NCBI GenBank assembly: GCA_029582265.1
Contig: CM055828.1
Coordinates: forward strand, 14,791,777 to 14,855,776
Origin: Zoroaster sp. YZ-2022
Lineage: Eukaryota > Echinodermata > Asteroidea > Forcipulatida > Zoroasteridae
Length of the DNA stretch: 64,000 bases
Direction of reading: 5' to 3'
Part shown: one piece after another, positions 34,897 through 44,674 of the stretch
How the letters are laid out: every line of letters begins with the position of its first letter
Numbering within the stretch: the first letter of the stretch is position 1
The notes under the pieces: generated by a model
What the model saw: only the letters and a program-made list of their open reading frames with translations
Told to the model about the DNA's origin: nothing
The model's database searches: none
Position numbers and translations under genes: made by a program

Positions 34897-35287
34897 TAAT
34901 CGAGAGGTCGCAGGTTCGAGTCCGGCATCAGCCAATTTTTCTTTGCTCGCTACCCGTTTATAATATTTCAGGTCAGTTTCTCCATATAAATCTACTTTGT
35001 GTACAACCACATAAAAGGCTTGTGTCCCGTTAATAATTGTGTGATCCCCGCTACTGCCGTTACCCGGGTTGTTTGCATCTGACCGGGGCTTGATCCCTGG
35101 CTACTCGGCAGATATGGTTTGGCCTCTGACCTGGCCCCATAGAGCAACAGATAATTGGCATAAGTGGACCGCCCACCAACATAGGGGCTGGTTAGCTCAG
35201 TTGGTAGAGCGCTCGTACGGTAATCGAGAGGTCGCGGGTTCGAGTCCGGCATCAGCCAATTTTTCTTTGCTCGCTACCCGTTTATAT

Positions 35288-35289
<2 letters not shown>
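34709..35289 (+). mobile_element. tRNA-derived SINE A tandem cluster (three tRNA-like modules)
   Basis: The first module (34743-34821) has an A-box-like 'ttagctcagttggtagagc' and a B-box-like 'ggttgcgggttcgagtc'. The second (34894-34935) keeps only the B-box half. The third (35184-35265) is complete. The modules are linked by a shared body including 'ttgtttgcatctgaccgg', 'gcagatatggtttggcctc' and 'cataagtggaccgcccacc'. The full order (body, tRNA-like, 'tttgctcgctacccg') is confirmed by the reversed copy at 55440-55790. These are SINEs, not functional tRNA genes: the head does not fold into a full cloverleaf and it recurs inside a longer repeat. Confidence 0.7.
34844..34893. repeat. TA/CA-rich microsatellite inside SINE A cluster
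   Basis: 'acacacacatatatatac' type sequence follows the first SINE module and precedes the truncated second one. A (GATA)n run at 34691-34711 precedes the cluster. Confidence 0.9.
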
Positions 35290-35341
<52 letters not shown>

Positions 35342-35449
35342 CATACGTATATGTATATGTATATACATACATATATACATATATATACATGTACATATAC
35401 ATATATATATATGTATATGTGTATGTATATGTATATATGTATATGTATA

Positions 35450-35493
<44 letters not shown>

Positions 35494-35552
35494 CATACGT
35501 ATATGTATATGTATATACATACATATATACATATATATACATGTACATATAC

Positions 35553-35601
<49 letters not shown>

Positions 35602-35610
35602 TACAGAGAG
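35283..35610. repeat. Complex (TATATG)n/(CATATA)n microsatellite with internal duplication
   Basis: The array starts where the last SINE A module ends. A block of about 80 bp containing 'tgtacatacgtatatg' then 'acatgtacatatacat' occurs twice (about 35332-35412 and 35485-35567). It ends with (AC)n and (GA)n. Long frames on both strands are low-complexity Y/I/H/T runs and not genes. Confidence 0.95.
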
Positions 35611-36152
35611 AGAGATAATCTTCTTCGGGCGTTCGGGCTTTCATTCACAAAATGTACTTCCTCCATTTTAGGTCAATGTTGCACCTTCTTCTCCTGCCAA
35701 TAACAGCCGTTTCAATTTTGTATTCATTTTTGTTTTAAATTCTTTACAGGCATATATTTTTGATAACCAACATTGTAGTGAGATAATTAATTTCGATAGA
35801 ATGACTTTCCTCTTGCGGAATTCGTTCAGCCGTATGAACCGAAATCATTAAAGTCGTCTTCCATTTGTCAAATTCTCTTGGAAAACCTATTTTGTTCTAT
35901 ATTAAGACAAAATCAGTTCAACACACCCCCTTCTTCGAAAGTTATCTTTGATATTTAAATTAGCTTGATAAACGACACTTCTTCAGAAGTTGTTTTTGTT
36001 AGATAAGTTACCTCGTGTCATACAAATTTACCATCTTACTGATATCTTGGCAAGGTGCAATATTCGAATATACATATTTTTCATTTATAATGCAAACAGA
36101 AAACTGTGATAATTAAAATTTTCATTCCAAGAATTGTTCCGTTTCACTGTGC
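35611..36152. other. No gene recognised
   Basis: AT-rich sequence without repeats or exon signals that I can support. Confidence 0.3.
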
Positions 36153-37062
36153 AGGTTTTCCCGGTCTATTTCGGCAAATAAGCAGCCAATTTCACTTTCA
36201 TACATTCATAAGATGTTGCCTCTGCAGTTGCTACTGTGTTTCGAATTAAGAATTCAAGCATTCAATTTAATTTTCAGGTATGCGAATTCATTTAGCATAT
36301 ACGTCGTTCTTTTTAGTAATGCACATTCGTCATCCAATTTAGCAGAGTTAGTTCGACTGGAGATTTTAACTAAAATGGTATTTTCATTTTCGTATAACGG
36401 GCAATCAATTTCGCAAAATGAGAATTCCAAAAAATACGAGAAACAAATGCACAAACAAATAGATTAATTGCACAAGACAACCGAATACGTTTCATATATT
36501 TACTTTAATTCAAAATTAATTTTGTTTTCTTTATTCATATGCGTTTCTCATACACTGTATATAGGGCCTATCGGTCTTTTTTATCATATTTTGTTTTGTT
36601 TATTTTCTAAATCTGTATTGGTTTTCTGACCTGGGTGCCTAATTCTGTAATGTATTTTTTAAACATTTATGTTATATTGGACTGTTTCATTAACCTGTTT
36701 TATTGTTTGAGTGTGTCTTTATAATTTTGTTAATCCTGGTTTCTTATTGTCTATTAAAAATCTATAGGAAACTGAAGTTAAAAGAAGTTTAACAAAGCGT
36801 TAATTAAGTTGCACAAATTCCACAAATGCCTGCACAATAATGAATTTGAATGACCAAATACGCGCTGCGAAAAGCTCCTGCGAATTTGAATGCTGTTTGA
36901 GTGGATGGTTATTTTGTTTAAATCGCATGACGCAAGAGTACTATTGCCTCCTCATAAAATGAAATTGAATGATGATTTTCAGCAGCATTCAATTTCGCGC
37001 GAAACAGAATGATGAGATGTTTAATTTGGCTGCTTATTTGCCGAAATTGACCGGGAAAACCT
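36153..37062. mobile_element. 910-bp TIR element with ~36-bp ends, class unknown
   Basis: The left end AGGTTTTCCCGGTC continues 'tatttcggcaaataagcagc'. The right end is the inverse with one difference over about 36 bp. The interior is rich in 'attcaattt' and 'gaatttgaatg' motifs. No transposase is present. No clear target duplication is seen at the outer edges (ctgtgc and atatat), so I cannot name the superfamily. Confidence 0.65.
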
Positions 37063-37751
37063 ATATATCCTTTGTATGCTGGTAACTTGATGCGCTTTAC
37101 TGCGCACTTTCATCTCTGATTAATTATACCGGTTTGTTCTTCATAAGTGTTTTCATGTATACTAATTTAATATTATTAGCAATCCATCAAAGCTTCTTTG
37201 CCAGACGTTATAGCGTGCTTATGTACCGTTCAGGCCGTTCCAGTCCTCCTTCTCTGATAATTGTTTTTAAAAGAACATTAACTGTCCATACGGGACCTGT
37301 CACTTCCTAAGGCCACGGACTATACACTTACAGTCAGACATGCCACTCCAAGCAATCCATCATGTTTTCGATTTCTATAACCAAGAAATGAACGTTAACG
37401 AACTTCGACAACGTGCCATCACCGGTTCTTTGAGGATGTCTGGGCATCAACCTAACCATTTTTACGTCTATCCGTCCATCCGTTCATCCAATCACCGACA
37501 GTGAAGCACCGTATTAATCAATTGCATTGTGCCCTCGTTCTTTCCTTCAATTATACATTTTCAGTTACCCTTGCTAAGTCCAAGTAAAATGCAGTAGACA
37601 CGATACACAATTTGAAGCGCCATCTAGGACTATTCTCATCGGCAGAAACCAATTATGTTTGTTTCTGTTGGTCTACAACCTGTACAATTGTGTAACATCC
37701 AATACTTAACAAGACATTAGATTTTGAACAAAATGGCCTTAGTTACTATTA
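37063..37751. other. No gene recognised
   Basis: No exon, repeat or RNA gene that I can support. Confidence 0.3.
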
Positions 37752-38285
37752 TTTTGTAGCATGGGCGTACGAGTCAGGGGGGCAGGCGGGGGGCAACTGC
37801 CCTCCCAAATTCGGGCAAAACAGTGGGGAAAATTCGGGCAAAGCAAGAAGAAAAAAAATCGGACAGAGAAAGCAAAAAGATTAACAAATTAACAATGATG
37901 GCAAATTAATTGCCGGCTAATAGTGAACAAAAACTCTTGATAAACAACCTTCTTAAATTTGTCCCCATTAATTTTTTTCAGGAGTACAGGAATTAACCCA
38001 ACGCTCTTATTTCTCCGAGTTAACTGTCAAGTTTGTTCGGGTTTGGAAATCGGGAGTCGGTCACACCTAGCGTCTATTCACGATCAAAACAACTACAATC
38101 GCAGTTACAAAGGCCATAAAACAATATCCAGTGATTCTTCTCTTCGAAAGCTTGTCGAATATGTCGTCATTTACATCTACACCAATATCCACGGGCCACG
38201 GCCCTTAAAGCCCTTTTGTTCAATTGTCGGGTCGCGTTTCGGCGGTTTCGCCATTGAGATAAGCTATGCCAGCTGAAATGTAACC

Positions 38286-38803
38286 AGACTAAATATAGAA
38301 AGACTGGAAAGAGTCATTGCTCATACGCGTAAAAGCGGCGTAATCGTCTCCTGGAGTGTAACGTGAGGAATTTAATCCGATCAAAACGCACCTATAACAG
38401 TCCAAAGCACATAAGCAGTTGTATTTAACACAACTGTGTCTTTTCATGTGTATCAGATAAAGAATATAAGAAAGTAAGACTAATTGCGGTGACACCATGT
38501 GGAATCTCAATTGAGTAGTAATTAGTTCTGAAAAGAACCGGAGGTATAAGAAAGGGTAACAATAAAAATACAAATTTACATAGAAGAAATAGATCGAGTA
38601 GGTACACAGTGTTAGTTGCTGTTTTAGCTTCCATACAGTGCACGTGAATGCGTATGCAAAAGTGTGATTTATGACGTCAAATCGCGTTTGGTGTCGCACG
38701 TGCTAAGGACAGGTTATTGTGATTAGGCCCTTGTTACACTCCAGTCTCGTTTTCGTTCATTACAGAAAATCCCGGAGCTTTCCAATCTTTCTATATTTAG
38801 TCT
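38286..38803. mobile_element. Nested 518-bp TIR element inside the hAT element
   Basis: AGACTAAATATAGAAAGACT with 'ggaaag' on the left is mirrored by 'ctttcc' and AATCTTTCTATATTTAGTCT on the right, about 26 bp with one difference. There is no coding motif. The flanking duplication is unclear. Confidence 0.55.
38475..38544 (-). mobile_element. 70-bp truncated Penelope-like insertion with 10-bp TSD
   Basis: TATAAGAAAG flanks it perfectly at 38465-38474 and 38545-38554. The minus-strand insert contains the 'catggtgtcaccgcaatta' block only. The hammerhead core is lost by 5' truncation, and the last ~35 bp of the family's 3' end are also absent. It is the youngest layer of a three-level nest. Confidence 0.7.
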
Positions 38804-38949
38804 TTGATGTAACAATGTTTGTACGACTTCCGGGGATGGAAAGCCGAACACGCTCACTCTGAAATCTATTTATAGTAACGTCGATCAGCGCTATACTGGT
38901 CGCTCTCCCCAGTGCGTGTTCTGTTCTTGTTGGACACCAAATCCAAATT

Positions 38950-39330
38950 GTGTACACTAAATCTCATCATGGAAAAAAACGCAAACGGTTTTATCGTCAA
39001 CGCATCAAATGTGCAGAATGCGGCAAGCAAATAGACTCTGATTACAAAGAAAAACACGTTAGGACTGTTCATGCCGGTCAGACTGTGACTTTTACATCAG
39101 TGCCCGAAAAATCGCAACACTGCCAGTCTTCAACAAAATCGCTGGTATCTTGGCAACCATTCCTGCTACATCGTGTTCTGCAGAGCGCTCCTTCAGCGGC
39201 CTCAGACGAATCAAGACATATCTGAGGAGTACAATGGGTCAAACGCGACTAAACAGTGTGGCAATACTAAATATTGAAAAGTATGCCAACATGTCTGTTG
39301 GCAAAAATGTTGACCAAAATAATTGATATT
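38950..39330 (+). pseudogene. hAT transposase remnant: BED-like finger and C-terminal dimerisation region
   Basis: hAT transposases cut and rejoin DNA and end in a dimerisation region. The frame from 38950 has a zinc-binding pattern (CAECGKQI, then H and H: C-x2-C about 39015-39026 with KEKHVRTVH) that resembles a BED or C2H2 finger. About 90 codons on, a different frame reads TIPATSCSAERSFSGLRRIK followed by KTYLRS and GQTRLN, the conserved C-terminal block of this family. The catalytic core between them is absent and a frameshift lies near 39135, so it is a deletion derivative. The final part ends at a stop near 39325. Confidence 0.75.
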
Positions 39331-39529
39331 TTTGCTGCTAAGAAAGGCAGAAAACAATATTTATTTTAAGTTGCATTTTGTGTGATTTGTGCTAACTGTG
39401 TATCGTCGATTGATAAAAATACTTTTTATTAGAAATTGGTACTTGTGTTTTTATCTGTGTAAAATTTCGGGCAAATCAACCCCTCTGCCCCCCTTACCCA
39501 AAGAGTCCCCATACGCCCATGTTTTGTAG

Positions 39530-41191
39530 GCATATCAACAAAATAAAATATTTATGAAGCTTGGTGCTGTCAATATGCCATGCTTCACATTATTTATAAG
39601 AAGATAAGCAGACAGTTATTGTATTAAGTACGGTATACCTACACAGGGTAATAAAGTATCACAATCTTAAAGCCATTCATTTCGATCAGGTTGTTCCTAC
39701 AGATCGTGTAAAAAAGTCATAAAGGTACTTTGGTGAAATGTCTGTAAATGCATCCATACTGTATGTATAACAACATAATTGCATGTACGAAAACCAACCT
39801 GTCAAAGGCATTCACACTGTTTGTATTCATTACAATGTGGATTTTCTGTCTTCATAAAGACAGAAAATATTTTTGGAAACTATTTCACTGTTACTATTTC
39901 AAGGGCCGTTTGATACCATTATCGACTTTAGAACAAGTACGTTTATTTTAAAACTGTGATAATTTATCTTTTCCGACATTTCCAACAGTGTATAGTGGTT
40001 TGAAGCATAACTGATGTTATTATTTTGTTACAATTTTCACAAATAAACCTGCAGACAAATTCAAGGAGGAATCATCTTATTTTGGGTAAACTATTTTACA
40101 TTTTGCATGGGTAAAATGGCAATACTTTATAAGAATCAAAAGAACGTATGTACAAAAATATGACAAATATGACAAATATGAGAAATTTTGCACAGAGTAA
40201 TTGACTTTCTTTTGTTCACATCGGAAGGCCATGAAAGGTCAAGGTTATTATGGCCATCTATATATATCATCCTTATTTACGTGCATAAATCCCAATAACT
40301 AAAATATTACACGTATTTTCCTACAGCAACAACAACTTACTTGAGAGTTGAATTTTCCTCAGTTGCAATTACTTTCAAAACGACAGATGACTGTGGACTC
40401 AGGTGTTTATTGAGATTTGACTTGTCTTGTAAGCCTACAATGCCGTCAGAAGTAAACACAATTATTTGTAAGAAGTCTTAGTCATCATACGAGACATAAA
40501 GAAGGATTATTTGTCATTTATCCTAGGGTTATTAGAGGTTACGTTCAATGATCTATTCAATGACAACTCATGAATGACGTTAGTCACCGCCCAAAAACCT
40601 AAGCATTTCGACTGAGTTGACACACGCGATAAAGGTAAATCAATCAATATAGGCGATCACTAATTGACTTTATTCAGAATTCATGCGGTCATCTCAATTT
40701 GAAACCTCCCAACAAATTTCCATCCGGTTCACGTAAGTATCATTACCGTGTGTTTACTTATTTATTCTAAAGTACTAAATTATCGTCGTTAGGGATGGGC
40801 AATGTATAGTAGGCCTATATGGATATGACAAATTTACCAGAAATGTATGTAAAACATAGAACGAAGCCAGTTTGCTACTCACACGAAAGATACTCGAATA
40901 AAACGATATCGCTAATGACGGCGTATGATACACGTTTGACGTTTCGTATTAGTGAATCAATGATGTGGGACAGACAGATGCTTAAATCCATAATTTATAA
41001 ATAAATGGCTATGATCGATGCCCTTTGTAATTTAGTCGCTGTCACGTTATTGCATGACCAACGCACTATGCAACCAATCATTATACCGGTTATGGTGATA
41101 TTAGGCTCTGGGCAATATTAATACGCATGCTGCAATGGAATGGCTAAACACTATTAAAAACAAAGTTTTAGTAGCGGTAATTTATTTTGTG
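39530..41191. other. No gene recognised; short palindrome at 39841-39868
   Basis: The palindrome is ATTTTCTGTCTT paired with AAGACAGAAAAT around 4 nt. The other sequence is AT-rich. The 61-codon frame at 40819-41004 has no motif. Confidence 0.35.
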
Positions 41192-41335
41192 CTCTCTTAA
41201 TGTAAAAGAGTGAAAACTACTCTTTTAAAGAGCTATAGGCGGACAAGGTTTTTTTTGGAGTGAAACCCACTCTAATTCGAGTGAAAAATACAGTAAAATG
41301 CTAAAAGTAGTTTTCACTCTTTTACACTAAGAGAG
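41192..41335. mobile_element. MITE, 'ctctcttaatgtaaaa' family, copy 1 (144 bp)
   Basis: The ends CTCTCTTAATGTAAAAGAGT and the reversed right end CTCTCTTAGTGTAAAAGAGT are inverted repeats. The inside shares 'gagctata' and 'ggcggacaag' with the 212-bp copy at 56020-56231. Non-coding. The class is unknown because no duplication longer than 2 bp is visible. Confidence 0.75.
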
Positions 41336-42261
41336 TGGGTGGATGATTTTTGTAGGGAACAATTCAGAAATTTTCCAATGACCGCCCCAGAACCCTTCCC
41401 CAGCCAAATTTAAGGGGTGTGGCACATTCAGATGCAGTTATTAAGAATTTAGGAAATAAATGTAATTTTCGAAATATCGGCTCAAAATGGGGAACATTTT
41501 CGAAACTTTCGATATTTGTGTAAAATCATTGAGGACTCGAAGACAGTAAGAAAACATCTCATTATCAAGGGTTTTAATTCATTGTGAATATTTGGGGTGT
41601 GGGTTAGGTCAGGTGAGCGTGCTGCGCAAAAGCAAAATGATGTGTCTGGGGCCCGCCCAAGGGTCCAGGAAATGTTAGCGTTCTAAATGCTCTGTGATGC
41701 AATCTTGGGCATAAATATATTTAACCACCATAGATCTAATGAAGAATGACAGTGTGTCCTAATTTATTTAAAAGGGTATAGAACATTGATGCAAAAACAT
41801 CCCCAGGATATGATCCCCTGGTTGACACTACACTGGCATGCGAGTAATACATTACCGTATCTACTGTTGAGTATAGCTTGATATTGTAATCTTGCCCGTA
41901 TACCTGAGATCTATGAAGTCTATTCAGACATGTTTGAGGTTTTTCACAACATAACGTTCTCATGAGAGATTCAGATCAAACAAAAGGCATGTGTATAGGA
42001 ACCGTACGATATTTATATTCGAGGCGTACAATATTCTATTCAAGCCGTAATTTTTTTATGGTACTTCATAATTTACTCATTTTGTGTAACTGATAATGAT
42101 TAAGCGGCTTCTCTACCGTAACAGGGACATTCAAATTATGCATTTTTATTAAAAAATAAAGAAGGGAGGTTTTGCTAACAGTGTACTGGTAGTAATTAGA
42201 CATATTATGAATGTGTCGTTGTTATGTAAACTTACTATACCATTTATTGTTATGCCAACAG
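41336..42261. other. No gene recognised
   Basis: No repeat or exon that I can support. The minus frame at 41736-41963 has no motif. Confidence 0.3.
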
Positions 42262-42491
42262 ACATACAAGTTTCATCGTAGAAAGCAAGTGTTTATACTG
42301 TCAGTTTGTCGTCGGAGTAACCTCTTTGGCGAACGGGAGTTTGAATTTGCTCTAAAATGTGCTCTAAGGTACTTGGGAAATGACGTAAAACGTTCAGTGT
42401 TTGACTTACGTTCTATTCAGTCTTCTACTGGAGGCAAACAACAAAAATCGTTTGGTTGCCATCAGCACTACACAAATCACGCACGGATAAC
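42262..42491 (+). CDS. Internal exon of an unrecognised host gene
   Basis: The acceptor (ttattgttatgccaacag before 42262) and a consensus donor (GTAAGTG at 42492) bound 230 nt. The open frame starts in phase 0, covers 76 codons and leaves two bases. The peptide looks globular: basic start (YKFHRRKQVF), a central NLFGEREFEFALKCALRYL likely to be helical, then VFDLRSIQ and a Cys/His-bearing end (FGCHQHYTNHARI). The donor quality and full-length open frame argue for a real exon. I cannot assign a family. Neighbouring exons were not found. The next feature, a Helentron-like element, starts 295 bp downstream and may lie in its intron. Confidence 0.55.
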
Positions 42492-43249
42492 GTAAGTGCG
42501 GCTAAACCGGCACTGTCGATAATTACATCGCCGTAAACCATAGTATCGATCTAATCACCAATGGCGACAAGTTCTTGTTACGATTGCAATAGCAGGACCT
42601 TTGATCTCGTAATCCCCCTCCCCAAAAAAAATTAAAATAAAATAAAATAAAATGTACTCAAATGCGCTGAAAATATAGAGAACTTCGAAGCTAATCATAA
42701 ACACACGTCATAATAATTCATCAAGTCTAAAGCAAGCAAACATGACTTGCGCGTCACTAGAAATGTTTGTATTATTATTATTATTAGGTGTTCGGGTATG
42801 CACCCGAAACACCTATTGTTTTTGTTCGTTTTTTTTATCTCCTTCTTCTCCGGATAGACTGTCTACAAAAAACACATACTTTCAAACTTCACATGAACTT
42901 GAAACTTGGCATATACTTAGAACTTAACACGTAGATGAAACAGAATTTGTGACGTCATGATTAGGTCATCAGATATCGAATTACGATAATTCAAAGTTTA
43001 ATCATTAAAGAAAATCATATCAAGGGATCTGAAAAATCAATAAAATTACTGATTTAGTCGGGGAAAAATATGTAGTTTATCATGAGTGTAAAGAGTGTGA
43101 AATATGTGACATTAGAGACGAGGATATGCTTGAGTTTGATATTTATTTGTACTGAAAACACGACATTTTTGTAAAAAAAGAAACACACTTTTCGTGAAGA
43201 TTTACGCGCAATCTGTTATTTCCACTACGTCCGCAATACTCAATCGAGT

Positions 43250-43266
43250 GGGCGGGGCATATAAAA
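43250..43266 (+). promoter_or_regulatory. GC box plus TATA box, core promoter candidate
   Basis: GGGCGGGGC at 43250-43258 runs directly into TATAAAA at 43260-43266. The start site would be near 43290-43297. GC content rises locally (gtccggccggcgg). The spacing between GC box and TATA is unusually tight. Confidence 0.45.
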
Positions 43267-43353
43267 CAGTCCGGCCGGCGGAACGGTAATACTGTTTGTC
43301 GCCCTCAATCGGAAGAAACAGATACTGAAATATTTTACAATACAAACTATAAC

Positions 43354-43391
43354 CATGGAGGAAGGAAAACAGATGTTTTCCTTCCTCCATG
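43354..43391. repeat. Perfect 17-bp hairpin containing an ATG
   Basis: CATGGAGGAAGGAAAAC, loop AGAT, then its exact complement. It starts about 60 nt after the predicted transcription start. The ATG at 43355 has a strong context (accATGg) and opens a 27-codon frame starting MEEGKQMF, ending near 43438. If transcribed, this stem would sit in the 5' leader and could hinder scanning. Confidence 0.85.
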
Positions 43392-43513
43392 CTATAACCA
43401 TCGAACATTTTAGCGAGTGCTACGGTTATATTTCCTGATTTACTCAGAAAGAAATTGTATTTTTATGAAAATAAGAGTGTGAAATATGTGATATTATACT
43501 GATGAACTCGTGC

Positions 43514-43609
43514 CAACTCGTACTCCAACCAACTCGTACTTCAACCAACTCGTACCCCGACAAACTCGTACTCCAACCAGCTCGTACTCCAACCAACTCG
43601 TACCCGTAC
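43514..43609. repeat. 16-bp minisatellite, six units
   Basis: Six head-to-tail units of 'caactcgtactccaac' with minor variants, just downstream of the promoter candidate. Confidence 0.85.
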
Positions 43610-44440
43610 CGTACGTGCACATGTACAATACAATCAACGGTGTTTGCGTGTGGTGCCCACACAAATTCTTTCTACGAAATTGAGGGAGTGTAAAAATGGA
43701 TCGCCAACATAGTCATAAAGGGTAGGTATCTTGAATTTAATTGTTAAGAGGATTTCCTGTATTTATCTTCGTGTTTTTATACAAGAAAAGCCATTTTTTA
43801 AGCGTTGGGTTGGCTGGTAACGTTAATGTAGTTGCATTGTGCCTGTTTAACTTAACGTTAACGTTAGTTATGTGAACATACATTGTACTTTGGACAGTAA
43901 ACAACTCGCCACTTTTGTAACAAAATATGAACAGATGTCACTAAAATGTATTTAGAATGTAAATAGGACAATTCAGTTGTTAAGGTTATGGCAATTTTTC
44001 AGTTGAAATTTTATGCCATATTTTGTAATTTATGTTTTCTCCAAATATCTTCAGTTTGTGCACAAATTAACGTCAAGTAGTGATTGTTTACTGCACTTTC
44101 CCTTAATTTTTACCCTTCTTAGATACAAATCAACTTACATAGACAATTATTTCACAGGACAAATGCACAATATTCATGACACAATACATCATGTACTTGT
44201 ATAAGTTGTTAATGTTAGTCCTGCTCCCTGGGGAGGCCTCTCTCAGACATCTCTCACACATCTCTCACATGAAACTATGAGACTCAGCAATTTCCTTAAA
44301 TACCTTTCTCTTTTGATGTGAGTTTCATGCAAGAACATTTCTTTAATTTATTACACATTGTCAAGAATAATTGTGTGCAATTTTGAAAACAACCAATGCC
44401 CTTTTCAATTTCAATGGTCCAGCTACTCCAAAATTATACA

Positions 44441-44672
44441 CTATTTTCCCCATTCATATAAATTAGAACTTCTCTGAATTTTCAAATACTTTATTCTTGG
44501 TCCATGTACTTGTAAAACCTTCCTACTATTTTGTACAGCATGTTCACTGTGATGTATTATTTTCCTCATTCACATAAATTAGAACTTCTCTGAAATTTCA
44601 AATACTTTATTCTTGGTCCATGTACTTATAAAACTTTCCTATTATTTTTTACAGCATGTTGACTCCAATACA
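44441..44672. repeat. 116-bp tandem duplication (two copies)
   Basis: 44441-44556 and 44557-44672 are about 90% alike. Each ends with a pyrimidine-rich tract, a 'tacagcatgtt' acceptor-like junction, and the start of the downstream exon. The duplication therefore gives two candidate acceptors 116 bp apart. Confidence 0.85.
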
Positions 44673-44674
44673 TC

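Larger units (their letters stand above)
37760..39521 (+). mobile_element. hAT transposon, internally deleted, 8-bp TSD
   Basis: The ends CATGGGCGTACG and (reversed) CATGGGCGTATG are flanked by the perfect octamer TTTTGTAG at 37752-37759 and 39522-39529, the hAT duplication length. It carries remnants of a hAT transposase at 38950-39330, confirming the class. A 518-bp inverted-repeat element (38286-38803) sits inside it, and that in turn holds a 70-bp Penelope-like insertion (38475-38544). The central transposase region is missing. Confidence 0.8.

Noticed and set aside
35184..35265. Possible tRNA gene with A and B boxes
   Set aside because: The same module recurs at 34743, 16113 and 55600 within a longer repeat and does not complete a cloverleaf. 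It is a SINE head.
35069..35703. Several 100-200-codon frames rich in Tyr/Ile/His/Thr
   Set aside because: They are translations of TATATG and CATATA microsatellites on both strands, joined to SINE A.
42787..42830. Rho-independent terminator-like hairpin with T run
   Set aside because: The genome is eukaryotic and the hairpin is the 3' terminus of the Helentron-like element, seen also at 27848-27890.
43354..43391. Histone-type 3' stem-loop or microRNA precursor
   Set aside because: The sequence does not fit the histone stem consensus, and 17 bp with a 4-nt loop is too short for a standard precursor.
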